Assembly: GCA_009746045.1 (NCBI GenBank)
Contig: RPFO01000213.1
Location: forward strand, 2,784,837-2,848,836
Reading direction: 5' to 3'
Origin: Mesostigma viride
Lineage: Eukaryota > Streptophyta > Mesostigmatophyceae > Mesostigmatales > Mesostigmataceae
DNA length: 64,000 nucleotides
This document shows positions 10,425 to 30,944 of this stretch, in pieces (positions within the stretch are counted from its first letter, which is position 1; every line of letters begins with the position of its first letter). The notes below the pieces were generated by a model. It saw only the letters and a program-made list of their open reading frames with translations, did no database searches and had not been told where the DNA came from. The translations under genes and the position numbers were made by a program.

Positions 10425-11640
10425 CTACTGTATAATGGCAGACGAGGCGGTAGTGTAGCGGCTATCCTCAGGACCAATAACCTCCACCTGCGGACTTCTA
10501 CCCTGGCTAGCAACGGGCCTTGGGGCCCGTGGGGAGAAAACAGGAGCATACCCCTCAGGAAGGTGCTTATCGCAGATGGCAGCCCATTTCTCCTTGTCAA
10601 TCATGCGGGCGCGGAGTACGGATAGTCCCAGAAGCCCTGCATCTTCAAGCAGTTGTGTCACATGTAGGTCTGGGTCGCGCCGCGCCGGTGCCCGGCGCGC
10701 GCAAGTTTGCCAGTGGGTTGCGATGGGACAAGGGGACCCTGCCATAAGCGGGAGGAGGTGTCTACCTGGTTGGCCCGTCTTAAGCCCCCCGGCAGGGCCC
10801 ACATCGGTATTCACCTGGTCTGAGCGGGCAAGATGGCCGGCAAAGAGGAGGCGGCGGTGTCGGATGGTATGGGTGACAAGAGGGAGCTCGCAGTAGAGCT
10901 CGGCCCGGGTGCGGCGTTCTTGGTAACGGACACCGAGGATATGACGGAGCATTCGAGTGACGGTACCGTCAAGCTGCGCTGGCTCAGCGCCTGGTCCAGG
11001 GTCCACGCCTCGCAGCCATAAAGGAGGATGCTGAGGACAAGGGCCTTGAACAGAATGCGCTTGCGTCGCTCACTCAGGTATAGCGACAGGTCCAGAACCT
11101 GTCGAGGCGGCGGAGGGCCGGCCAGGCCCGGCCAATGCGGGTGTTGATGTCGTCGGCCGTGGAGGGAAGCCAGCTGCCAAGGAGCTTGAAGCGAGTCGCC
11201 GGGGGGACGGGGCTGCCGTCCAGCAAGAGGAGGGTGGGTGGGGCTATCCCAGCAGGGAAGCCGATGGCCATGACCTCCGTTTTCTTGCTGATCATAAGCC
11301 CCACCGCCCGCGCTTCCAGTGATAAGCTGTCTAGCCAGAGTTGGGCTGACTCCGGGGTTTCCACGAGTGTCGTGTCATCAGCGTAGATCAGATCGCTCAG
11401 GCGGTAGGGTGGGTCAACCCCGCCGTAGCTGGCGTACTCCGTGACCTCGATCCCCGGCGGGCGCCCCTCCACCCGGGCGAAGCGGGCTTGTACACGCCGC
11501 ATAATGTAGTCCACCATAATGATGAATAAATATGGGGAGAGCACACAGCCCTGCCACACCCCGGTGTGCAGGGGGAATGCCGGAGTGACGCCGTCGGCGG
11601 TACGGACCTGGGCTTGGGACCCTTCACAGAAGTCCCGGCA
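10425..11640 (-). pseudogene. LINE reverse transcriptase fragment, copy A
   Basis: Read on the - strand this encodes the C-terminal half of a non-LTR reverse transcriptase. From high to low coordinates it has WQGCVLSPYLFIIMVDYIM (motif 4), LIYADDTTLVE with the YADD active site, KTEVMAIGF, LYGCEAWTLD, and the post-RT segment RRLLFAGHLAR. The main frame 11559-11074 ends in a stop and continues in another frame (about 11060-10980), then shifts again into 11006-10425, so indels have broken it. The 5' part of the element, with the endonuclease, is absent; the homology stops near 11640. This is the best-preserved of three antisense copies and serves as a reference for copy B. Confidence 0.85.
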
Positions 11641-11989
11641 AGTTAGGCTCGAAACACACGCCCTTCAATCAAGCCAGCTGTTTCCGGCCCCACCGTCTAG
11701 GTCATCTAGTCGCTCTTCACGTAAGCCAGCCATAATTTCAATGAACAAGGCTACGCATTTCCATCTCCATTCATATTCATCTTCCTAAACAACTCGAAAA
11801 CGCGGACCATGGTCCGCAAGCTACCATGGTCCGGATTCTCCCGACTTCTGGCCTGCGCTGGTTGTCTCCTTGATATAATCCTCATCATGCATCTTGAGCT
11901 GTCCTCTACTGTAATGGCAGACGAGGCGGTAGTGCACATAGCGGCTATTAAAAAATTAAATTATAATTAAATTATAATATGCCTCTAAT
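11641..11989. other. Repeat debris between LINE fragments
   Basis: It contains a short copy of the copy-A left flank (ATCCTCATC, then GCTGTCCTCTACTGTA, near 11876-11930) and an AT-rich end. The segment CCTGCGCTGGTTGTCTCCTT at about 11852 recurs at 17582. No intact gene is visible. Confidence 0.55.
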
Positions 11990-12240
11990 ATGACCTGGCC
12001 TGGCCCCCAGGGCATTCCCAAAAGGGTAGGGAAACATGTCGCGAACTACACCCAGATGTTGCTGGATGACCTACTACTGGTCCCAGCCCAGTTTGAATAC
12101 CGCATCCACTCTCTCTCCCTTCTTTGGACTGCCATGCAGAACAAGACGCGGTGGCAGAAGATTGTCAAGGCTCACACGCCCGACTCTGTGGGCAAGCCAC
12201 CTCCCCCCAAGAGGAGGAGGTGTTTTGATGAGTAGTAGGG
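11990..12240 (+). pseudogene. LINE ORF2 C-terminal tail fragment (+)
   Basis: An 81-codon frame with SLSLLWTAMQNKTRWQKIV and a basic KRRR end resembles the terminal segment of LINE ORF2 proteins (pattern W-x2-h-x2-D/NK-x2-W). It is followed by a LINE 3' tail at 12300-12385. A related fragment lies inverted at 12500-12780, and others at 17080-17340 (-) and 30615-30840 (+). It is too short to be a functional gene. Confidence 0.6.
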
Positions 12241-12326
12241 TATAGTTAGGATTTTTCTAGACTATATAGGTAGATTAGCGTTAGGTTAGTTAGATTACGC
12301 GGCTCTCTCCACCCCACCCATCCATC

Positions 12327-12427
12327 AAGGAATATGTGCTACATGATCTCCCAACGGAGGCATGTTATAATTTAATTTAATTTTTAAATCATATGCCTCC
12401 GTTGGGAGATCATGTAGCACATATTCC
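12327..12427. repeat. Head-to-head LINE tails forming an inverted repeat
   Basis: Arms of about 38 bp (12327-12364 and 12389-12427), each holding ATGTGCTACATGATCTCCCA and CGGAGGCAT, are reverse complements around an AT-rich centre of TTAAT-type tail. They join the + fragment at 11990 and the - fragment at 12500-12780, so two LINE 3' ends meet tail to tail. Confidence 0.85.
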
Positions 12428-12499
12428 CTTGCTGGATGGATGCCGGAGGTGGGCGAAGCCGTGAAACCGTTCGAACTAATCTAACTCTAAGCTAAGCTG

Positions 12500-12790
12500 A
12501 TCTAGAAAACCCTAGCTACGTCTACTCAGCAAAGCGCCCCTTCGATCCCGATCTTGGGGGGAGGGGGCTTGCCCACAGCTAGGGGCTGGGGTGTGAGCCT
12601 GGACAATCGTCCTCTTCTTGTTCTTACATATAGCAGTCCAAGCAAGAGAGAGGGAGTGAATGAGATGTTCAAACGGGGCTGGGACCACTAGGTCAGCCAA
12701 CAACTGCTGTGGGTATAGGTCATGACATGTTTACCTACCCTTTTAGGAATGTCCTTGGGGCCAGGCCAGGTCAGGACATGCCGCCCTGGC
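12500..12790 (-). pseudogene. LINE ORF2 C-terminal tail fragment (-)
   Basis: On the - strand the frame reads HSLSLAWTAICKNKKR and IVQAHTPAP. It is a diverged counterpart of the + strand fragment at 11990-12240. Indels and stops disrupt it. Confidence 0.55.
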
Positions 12791-12802
12791 TGGCCAAGCC
12801 GC

Positions 12803-14060
12803 TAGCCTAGTAGCGGCTATCCTTAGGGGCAATTAATAACCTCCACCTGCGGACTTCTACCCAGCATGCTCGCAATGGGCCGCGGGGGGCGTGGGGATAA
12901 AACAGTGAGCATGCCCCTCGATCTGAAAGGTGCTTATCGCAGACGGCAGCCCATTTCTCCGATCTATTATCAACTCCTTGATAATGCGAGCGCGGAGTAC
13001 AGATAGTCCCAAAAGCCCTTCTTGAGCAGTGCATCCTCATTCCTCAAGCAGTTGTGTCACATAGGTCCGGGTCGCGCTGCGTCGGTGCGGGGCGCGCGCA
13101 AGTTTGCCAGTGGGTTGCGACGGGACAAGGGGACCCTGCCATAGAGGACGGGAGGAGGTGTCTAGTACCTGGTTGGCCAGTCCTAAGCGCGGCTGCCCGC
13201 AGGGCCCACATCGCCGATACCGGGTATTCACCTGGTCTGCATGTGTGGGCAAGATGGCCGGCAAAGATCGATCGAGGAGGAGGCGGTGTCGGATGACCAG
13301 TATGGGTGACTAGAGGGAGCTCGCACAGCTCGGCCCGGGTGCGGCGCTAGCTCTTGTTAGCGGACGCCGAGGATCCGCCGAGGATGAGTGACGGAGCGCA
13401 TGTTCGAGTGATGGTGCCGTCAAGCTGCTTCCTAGATCAGCGCCTGGTACGTCCATGCAGGATCCACGCCTCGCAGCCATAAAAGAGGATATGCTGAGGA
13501 CTGAAGGGCCTTGAAGGCAGAATGCGCTTGTGCCGCTCACTCGATCACGTAGCGACATGTCCAGAACCTGTCGAGGCGGCGCGGAGGGCCGCCCAGACCT
13601 GGCCATGCAAATATGCGAGTGTTGATGTCGTCAGCTGTGGAGGGGAGCCAGCTTCCAAGGAGCTTTCAGTCGCCGACTGAAAGCCGGCCGGCCGGGGGCC
13701 GGATGGGGCTTCCGTCCAGCAAGAGCTAGGAGGGTGGGTGGGGTGACCAGTCCCAGCGGGGAAGCCGATAGATGCATGGCCATGACCTCCCCGCTGCCCC
13801 GGCCGGTTTTCTTGCTGATATCATAAGCCCCACTGGTGCCGCCCGCGCTTCCAGTGATGTAAGCTATCTAGCCAGGGTTGGGCGGACTCCAGGGTCTCCA
13901 CGAGCGTCGTGCCATTACTCATCAGCGTAGCCTCAAATCGCTCAGCTAGTCGGTAGGGTGGGTCTACCCCGCCGTAGCTAGCTGGCCAGCGTACTCCATG
14001 ATCTCGATCCCCGGCGGGCGCCCCTCGGCACCGGCCTGGCCCAGGCAACTGAAGCGCTCG
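12803..14060 (-). pseudogene. LINE reverse transcriptase fragment, copy B, riddled with micro-insertions
   Basis: It is collinear with copy A (10440-11490) over its whole length, and long stretches are nearly identical (for example GCAAGTTTGCCAGTGGGTTG). At some 30 places, however, it carries extra bases, usually 2-10, that create short palindromes such as CTAG, GATC, ATGCAT, CGATCG or GGCC, or that are an inverted copy of adjacent bases. The coding frame is destroyed throughout. Deletions are rare compared with insertions. See the findings. Confidence 0.85.
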
Positions 14061-14133
14061 GGCTCTGATCGTTTCATCATGCATGCATATATCCTGAACG
14101 ACGCGACAGACGTACACAGATATCAGCTAGACT

Positions 14134-14625
14134 GGCCGGGCCCACTTCAAATGTTCCGAAAAGTGTGACACTTTTTGTCGTTTTTTGGACTTTTTCGACG
14201 ATCGTCACTCTGCAGAGTGATTCGTCGTGCGAAATCGTGCAAAATTGTGCGAAATTTGCTGAAATCGTGGGAAATTTGCTGAAATCGTGCGAAATTGTGC
14301 GAAATTTGCTGAAATCGTGCGAAATTTCATGTGAAAAATGTCGACGGTAAAAAGTTTTGATGTGCACAACGTGCGTGAATTCATGCGAAATTTTGTCAAA
14401 CGTCACTCCCCAAAACGACCCTTGGTTGAAATCCATGCGAAATCGTGCGAAATCATGCAAAGTTGTGCGAAATCGTGCGAAATCGTGCAAAAATGTGTGA
14501 AAATTTTGCGAAAATCACGCGAAAATCACGCGACCTCGTGCGAAATTTTAATTTTTTTTGCGAAAATAGCGAAAAAGTGTCACACACTTGGCTTGGACGG
14601 CGGAACATTTGAAGTGGGCCCGGCC
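14134..14625. mobile_element. MITE-like element with perfect 25-bp terminal inverted repeats
   Basis: The left end 14134-14158 (GGCCGGGCCCACTTCAAATG and on to TTCCG) is the exact reverse complement of the right end 14601-14625. Similarity continues inwards through AAAAGTGTGACACTTTTT, giving imperfect inverted repeats of about 45 bp. The interior is a diverged tandem series of GCGAAATCGT-like units with no transposase frame. CTAGA flanks both ends two bases out, a tentative target duplication. It is a non-autonomous DNA transposon, superfamily unknown. Confidence 0.85.
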
Positions 14626-14830
14626 CTCTAGAGGCTCGAACTACTATATGTACGGTCATGGAATCTCCAGATTTCCTGCTTGCGCTGCATGGTTCAGCCC
14701 TCATTGATGATATCATTGATATGTATACGTGTTGCCCTATAGTTCGTTACACCCTACACCCTTCCACCTTGCACCGGCTTTTTGAATGAATTAATTAACA
14801 CACCGGGAGCGAAGTGCGCTAACTAGTCCC

Positions 14831-15420
14831 GTTGGGGATCGTCATGGATTACAATAATAAAGCTGTTCATCCCTGTACATATCATCGCACACTGGGAAGG
14901 GGGAGCGGAGACACCTGTCTTCCCTCATGCCCGGAAGCAAGCCACAGCTGCAATCGATCGAATTACTGCTCACGTACGTCGGAGGAGAGTCTGGCATAAC
15001 TGTGGGTGCACTGATGCTGAAACGTGAGTGCCGGTGACATGGCAGCGCCGTTGCTGGTTTTTGAGCTTGAGAGAGCGTTTGCATGACCCTGTTGAAAGGG
15101 AGAACCGGGGATATCGAACCATCAGTAATTAATTGATTGAGCACGCGCTCCTGCTGGGGAGTCACAGAGCACATGTATACACAAAGTGCTTCATTTCATC
15201 CCTGTATGTTGCACACTGCATGCAGGGAAGGGGGCAGAGGCACCCGTCTTCACTCCATGCCCGGAGGCAAGCCGCAGCTCTGCAATCGAAACAATACTCA
15301 TGAGGAGAGGATCTGGCATAAGTGTGGGTGCACTGTAATCAGCTGAAAAATGCCTGTGGGTGACATGGTGGGGCCATGCAGCTGGCACAATAAAACTGTA
15401 GACTGAAGTGTGTGGACCGT
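14831..15420. repeat. Two tandem diverged copies of a repeat of roughly 350 bp
   Basis: Segments beginning near 14860 and 15190 share TTCATCCCTGTA, a GGGAAGGGGG stretch, CATGCCCGGA-GCAAGCC, TCTGGCATAA-TGTGGGTGCA and GTGACATGG in order. The left copy has extra palindromic bits (CGATCGA, ACGTACGTCG) that the right copy lacks. No gene is recognised. Confidence 0.65.
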
Positions 15421-15700
15421 AGACATGCGGGTGCATAGGCTGAAAAACTGAAGGTGGCCGGTAGTATGCCATACACGGCGCTACGAAGGCTGGCCATGCA
15501 GGCCGGCTAGGCCCAGCTACGTACATCAACATCACACAACCCTAGATCTGAACCTAGTGTAGACATCATGGATAGTCATTCCTGCATGTCACGTGCGTGG
15601 AACCCTGCATAGGCCTTATCTCGTCGAGCGCTGCCTAATCAGTATATAAGAAATGCGAGGCACATGTGTACATACCAGTAATTATACTAAGCATGTACCC
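15421..15700. other. Unassigned spacer
   Basis: I see no recognisable gene or clear repeat. Density of CTAG and ATGCAT tetramers and hexamers is visibly high, as in the neighbouring decayed repeats. Confidence 0.45.
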
Positions 15701-16950
15701 TTATACTAAGACTCTAGTGACCGGTCGGTGGAAAACCCTACATTCAGGACCGGTCGGAGCATCCTGATGACTGTGCCGTTCAGCTGGGTGACAACCAGCT
15801 GGTCCGTGAGCGTCCAGGCCTCGGCCCCATATGTCAGACGTGAGCACCGTGAGGACCAAGACCTTAATTGAAGAGCACTCGATCGCTTGCGGTCCTCGCC
15901 TATATAGGTCCTTCGAGTGCCAGTAGGTGTTGAGCGAGCGCCGAGCGGAGCCTAGCCCATGCAGGCCAGGCCGATGCCAGCTAGGGTGTCCACATCGTCG
16001 GCTGTGTCCGGGAGCATGCTCCCCATGCAACAGTTCGAAGGGGTCACGGATCGAAGGTCATGCACCTCAGATTAGTCGAGCAGCCGCGGGAGCGGCGGGC
16101 GACTGGTAGCACCAATCACCATGATCGCTTCAGTTTTCACGCTAAGCTCCAGCCCTACCGCCCGAGAGCCTCCAAGCCCACACAGTCCAATCAGGTCCTT
16201 GAATGTGCTCGGGGCACTCAATATGAGTGAGGGTCACTGGTATCATCCGCACACGGGCTCCCCTTAGCTGGGAGTTGCCCGAGACTCTGGGTGGTGCAGG
16301 TGCCCTAGTGCAACTAGAGCAAGTGTTGTTTACATTCCCACCCTTGCAGGAAGTAGCTTAGAATGCATATTATAGGCTCATATGCCCCCTCTCTGGGCTA
16401 GATGTGCTACATATACTCCCAACGGAGTTATGTTCCTAATTCATTAATTAATTAATTAATCATCCGCACAAATCAGGTCGGACAGGCGATAACCCGGCGG
16501 CAGGGCCATCGCCGCCCATGCTACGGTGGTTAAGGATGTCCCGCCAAGCCACTGAGGCTCAAACGGTCCAACCCCGAGCAGCATAGCGCGCACGTGCTTG
16601 GCGCACGACGTGATCCACGACAGTAGAAACAGATCGATATAGGGACAGGACACAACCTTGCCGGCACGGTCCGGGCGTGGTGAAGGGAAAATGGTGGGGT
16701 GGTGCCTTCCGCAGTACGTCCTCGCGCACTACTGCTTGTGAACCCTCATAAAGCCAGCGAATCGGCAGCGATAAATGGTAGCGCCGCATGCACGCGGTCC
16801 AGAGCCAGCATGGCCCAAAGAGCCTCCCAGAGGACCATGTCAAAAGTCTTGGCATACTCGACAAAAATTATGAAGACCATGGGGCATGATGCAGACGCTA
16901 TTTGCAACTTTCGTGCAATTATCAAAGAGACAACGTGCAATTATGTTTCT
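15701..16950 (-). pseudogene. LINE reverse transcriptase fragment, copy C, interrupted
   Basis: Read from high to low coordinates on the - strand it shows FVEYAKTFDMVLWEALWAML (the F-x-D-x-x-KAFD region of RT), RQGCVLSLYRSVSTVVDHVV and YRLSDLICADD, in which the active-site tyrosine is a cysteine codon. Further decayed sequence follows to about 15701. Several frame changes are needed. A 205-bp LINE tail (16254-16458) with a 12-bp target duplication splits it just after the active-site motif. Confidence 0.75.
16254..16458 (+). mobile_element. 5'-truncated LINE/half-LINE tail inserted in RT copy C
   Basis: This 205-bp segment matches the 3' tail seen at about 36399-36560 (GGGCTCCCCTTAGCTGGG onward). 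It carries the stem CTCC-CAAC-GGAG and ends in an (AATT)n tail. It is flanked by perfect 12-bp direct repeats ATCATCCGCACA at 16242-16253 and 16459-16470. Those are the marks of target-primed reverse transcription with 5' truncation. It is antisense to the RT copy it interrupts. Confidence 0.88.
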
Positions 16951-16956
16951 AATGAG

Positions 16957-17037
16957 ATTAGCATCTAGTACTCCGTGGCATGCCCATGCGCACATGTCAT
17001 GTGCGCATGGGCATGCCACGGAGTACTAGATGCTAAT
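16957..17037. repeat. Perfect 40-bp palindrome with 1-base spacer
   Basis: Arms 16957-16996 and 16998-17037 are exact reverse complements around a single T. The arm (ATTAGCATCTAGTACTCCGT and on to CATG) is the dispersed LINE-tail motif also seen at about 10090-10130 and 10270-10310, so two such tails face each other. Confidence 0.9.
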
Positions 17038-17079
17038 GTCAGACACGCAAGTACTTACTTATTTAAGTACTATAGTCTA

Positions 17080-17345
17080 GATAAGTAGATGGGGCCGGAC
17101 CCTATACTGAGCGGTCTTGCGTGGGGTATATGCTTCCCATGGGAGCAAATGCGCTTCTTCCCCACAGCAGGGGGGTCGTTGTCTTCTACTATCTGAGCCC
17201 ACTTGGCCTTGTCCGCTGCATCGATTTTTCCAAATCACGGAGAGGCCTTCACCATATGCTCTATCAGTTGCTCTTAGAATGTGCTGGCCTTGCGGCGTCT
17301 GGCATCGCTGGGCCCGTCCCACGGAGGAGGTGCCTGCCCGGCTGA
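17080..17345 (-). pseudogene. LINE ORF2 C-terminal tail fragment (-)
   Basis: The - strand matches the + strand fragment at 30690-30840: a Trp-rich GLSVIWKN-type segment, AKWAQIVEDNDPPAVGKKR, and a basic end. A small insertion breaks the frame around the Trp-Lys-Lys segment. Confidence 0.6.
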
Positions 17346-18337
17346 GGGGGCCACAGCCCTGCGGTTGGGCCCCGCGGCGTGTCTAGCTGGCGCAGATCCT
17401 TATGGGCATGCATTTTCTCTTGTTTGTCAACTTTTCCTGCAAATATATTTTGATGATTTTCGTGAGTAATACTTGTTTAACTTAGTATTCATAGTTGGAA
17501 AACTATATCACATAGTACAATCACACTACTATAATTAATTCAAAAATTAAATATATCATGGACATGCATGACAAATGCTGACCTGCGCTGGTTGTCTCCT
17601 TGATATCATGGACATGCATGACAAATGCTGACATCCGTGGGCACCGTGAATTCAAATGCGCCATATGTACAATGTTCACGGAGCAGGATGCACCCACATG
17701 CCACCTCTATCGACACCCCTGATCAAGCTTGAGCTCTAGGTAGGAACCACTGCCATGTGAAAGTATGTCCATACCCGGCCATCAGATATTCTCCCCAAAC
17801 ACGCAGACATCCGCCCTTGTGGATGGGCAGGTGTTTCTGTGTGAACTCGACCTGTCATAGCCCATGCATGTGCTTGTCCATGGTGTGACGGGCGGGTTAT
17901 CCCAATTCAACAAGTGGATCCGATGGGATGACCACCACCAATTCTGAGTTGGCAGTTCCTTGGAATGGGTCAAATTTGTGCAAACCCATGGGCAGTTGCA
18001 GCCGTTGGCATACACAAATACTAGGGAATCCCCATCATTGCAAAGCGGTGGGACAGCATTCTCATTGCAGCCCAGGCCCTAATGGGCAAGTAGGTACTTT
18101 GCTGGCACACGGTGTACAGCCCCAAGTGTGTGTACAGTAACTTGGGCTGGCACTCCTGCGTGGCGCATGTAGTCTCTTCAGCTGGCATCGTAGCCGTCAT
18201 GTGCTGTATGGTTGACAGAAATTCTGAGAACGGACCCTCTGGTAGAGAGAGCTAGCGCCATGCAACACATTACGTACGAGATTGCATGTGTTAAAGATGC
18301 AGTTATGGGCAGCTTGAGCTCTTTCCCTGCGTGACGA
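17346..18337. other. Unassigned region with a 53-bp tandem duplication
   Basis: The sequence ATATCATGGACATGCATGAC and following bases occur twice in tandem (about 17553-17580 and 17603-17632). On the - strand short protein-like stretches appear at 17640-18015, but every frame has stops and I recognise nothing. Confidence 0.4.
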
Positions 18338-19048
18338 TCAGCTGGGGGCTTTGGACGGCCCTGTAGGCGGCTCGGCGACCGAGTTTACACAGTCCATTGA
18401 GCAGAAATAGGCCATCACGGGTATCGTCTCCATGGGCGGGTCCGGTTTGTGCAAGTCTTCCGGTTTTATCCCATAGTAGTGGACCTGGATGGATGGATAG
18501 AAATGGCCCCTGCGTATTTCCGCGCAGCACCGTTGCCCTGTCTCAGGTACTATACCGTGGCAGTCCAATGTTTCCTTGTTGCAGCCGTGGCACCGGAAGC
18601 TATCTTCCTCCGCCTCCGCATCGTCTGGGACACGCCGCATGGCCCACTCGTCATCTCTAGTGGTGGCAACACTGTCAGTAATGTCGATGACATTGCTGTG
18701 CTGCATACGGAGGGATGCAACATTCGAGGATTTGCCACAGTTGGCGCAGGGGAACGACACAGGCAAGCAGCAATTACGAGACACAACGTTAGTGCATAAT
18801 ATGCGAATTTCCGGAAACATGAGGAACGTACACGGCAGCTCGACGCGACTAGCCTGATCAACAGCTGGAAGAAGCTCGCACATCCGGCACGCGCATGCTA
18901 CCTGGCGATATAACTTAGTGCCCCTGGAAGTATTTAACTGCACTAAAGAGCTCTGGAAACTGGCGCGGTGTATCTCAGCATCCCTTGTGGCGATATATTG
19001 AGGCAATTGGCAACGGCACCCTGCAACAATAATTTTGAGCACTGACAT
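18338..19048 (-). CDS. Unrecognised Cys-rich reading frame, 236 codons
   Basis: This single open frame starts at ATG 19048. I do not recognise the protein. It contains several Cys pairs that could bind zinc: CRMC, CANC, CHGC, then CHG and RCC, and a closing FCSMDC. An acidic stretch (DDAEAEEDSF) separates the first and second clusters. No intact neighbour suggests a role. It could be an exon of a decayed transposon gene or a chance frame. Low GC and lack of strong third-position bias set it apart from the ARC6 and PGAP1 exons. Confidence 0.3.
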   Translation of the reverse strand: MSVLKIIVAGCRCQLPQYIATRDAEIHRASFQSSLVQLNTSRGTKLYRQVACACRMCELLPAVDQASRVELPCTFLMFPEIRILCTNVVSRNCCLPVSFPCANCGKSSNVASLRMQHSNVIDITDSVATTRDDEWAMRRVPDDAEAEEDSFRCHGCNKETLDCHGIVPETGQRCCAEIRRGHFYPSIQVHYYGIKPEDLHKPDPPMETIPVMAYFCSMDCVNSVAEPPTGPSKAPS

Positions 19049-20219
19049 GGAGAAAACCGGCTAGGATCAAGACACGTGCATGCGCATGACGTCGGCTAGT
19101 AACTGCTACGAGTACCGGAATTCATGTTTGCTCATGCCGATTACCTTGATGAGCAATTCCGCGTCATCGTTCCGCTTGGATAGATCTTCCCAGCTTTCTG
19201 TCCGACTTCGCTGTGAACCATGGCCATTCGACGCTCCATCAAAAATGCCCATGGTAGTAAAACAATTTTGCCCGAGAACTTGATTTAATATAATTAGGTC
19301 GAATCACACGTCAAATCAAGCTGTGGGCTGCCTGCATCCTGTCAAATTGCTGGTATTCGTAGGATGTCGGGTGACGGCTGCCCTCCACACCATGGATTTA
19401 TGCGACTTTGGTAGCAGACCCAACAGCCTCGACTCTTCTTTTCTATCGACATCAGACGAGGAAATACGGATCACTGGTGGCATGCGCGGTTGGTCTCCAC
19501 ACAATCAGTATCTTACTGATGTATGTAACGACGTCAGAACGCCAACTGGCGGTGCTCTTCCACGCCGCAAGTCAGTGATCGGTTATAATAATTAGCCTGT
19601 CCGGCGTTGAGTTGAGTTGAGTTGAGTTTATTCCCGCGCCGGTGGTCCTGTCCGGCGTGGGAATCAACAACAACAACAACAAACAGCCAGCTGGGATTTG
19701 CGAGTAATAAAAGTAATAATTACTTGTGAACGCCCACTGGCCAGTGGCCACAAGCCCACAACATGTTCAACCGTTGACATCCGAAAGCATTAAACTTGAA
19801 GCGTCAGCCAGCCTTGATTCAAGGCATGGTGGCATTAATAATTATTGGATGGTGGCAAATTAATTATTGGCACCACGCCTGCCGCACGACTTCGGAAAGG
19901 ATGACAATGGCTGACTTCGAAAAGAATTACATGACGAACGCAATTCAATTGAGCCATAGCGCGAAATGGGCTCCCTACGAATGCGCTAAAAGTATGCTGG
20001 AAATTGCCGCTAAATCCCATACCATGGTCCCTTGGAAGCCAGTTCGTCGCGTAGCCTACTGCAAACCTTCTTGGTTCGCTCAGTCGAGACTCTCCGAAAC
20101 TTTTAACTTCTCCATATTTGGGACTACATGCGACCGCGAGTTTTGCATTGCATGGGGCGCACTCCATGAGCGGGTTCCAAAATTCCCCTTGCGAGGTCGC
20201 GGGCAGCATTAAGCCAAGC
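19049..20219. other. Upstream region of PGAP1 with (TTGAG)n and a hairpin
   Basis: At about 19605-19690 a short TTGAG run leads into an inverted repeat (TTCCCGCGCCGG and CCGGCGTGGGAA) and a CAACAACAA run, which may be a small retroposon tail. From 19790 to 20219 frames are open on both strands, but I recognise no protein. This interval should contain the PGAP1 promoter and 5' UTR, which I cannot define. Confidence 0.45.
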
Positions 20220-30542
<10,323 letters not shown>

Positions 30543-30614
30543 AGTGTGGGAGGGGTCAGTGAAAAACTGGGCCTGAGGGACCCCCTCGAGCGCGGTTGGC
30601 TCTCATGGGCCACA

Positions 30615-30840
30615 TAGACATAAATAAGTAAGCACTTGAGTGTCATGCGCATGGGCATGCCGCAGAGAACATTCAAAGCGCAACTGATAGAGGGTATGGG
30701 GGGCCCAGGCCTCTCTGTGATTTGGAAAAAGATGCAGGACAAGGCCAAGTGGGCCCAGGTAGTAGAGGACGACGACCCCCCTGCTGTGGGTAAGAAGCGT
30801 ATTTGCTGCAGTGGGAAGCATGCCCGGCGAGACCGCTAGG
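30615..30840 (+). pseudogene. LINE ORF2 C-terminal tail fragment (+)
   Basis: The frame reads GPGLSVIWKKMQDKAKWAQV, then DPPAVGKKR and a basic end before the stop at about 30839. It is preceded by the dispersed GTGTCATGCGCATGGGCATG motif. It lies only 70-300 bases downstream of the PGAP1 stop. Confidence 0.65.
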
Positions 30841-30944
30841 GATCGGCCCATCTACTTAGAATAGATAGACTAGACCGGTAGTAATGTGTGTACCATCCAT
30901 CCATCAGGCAACTACAAGGGGGTATGCATTCAAATGCACCCCTT

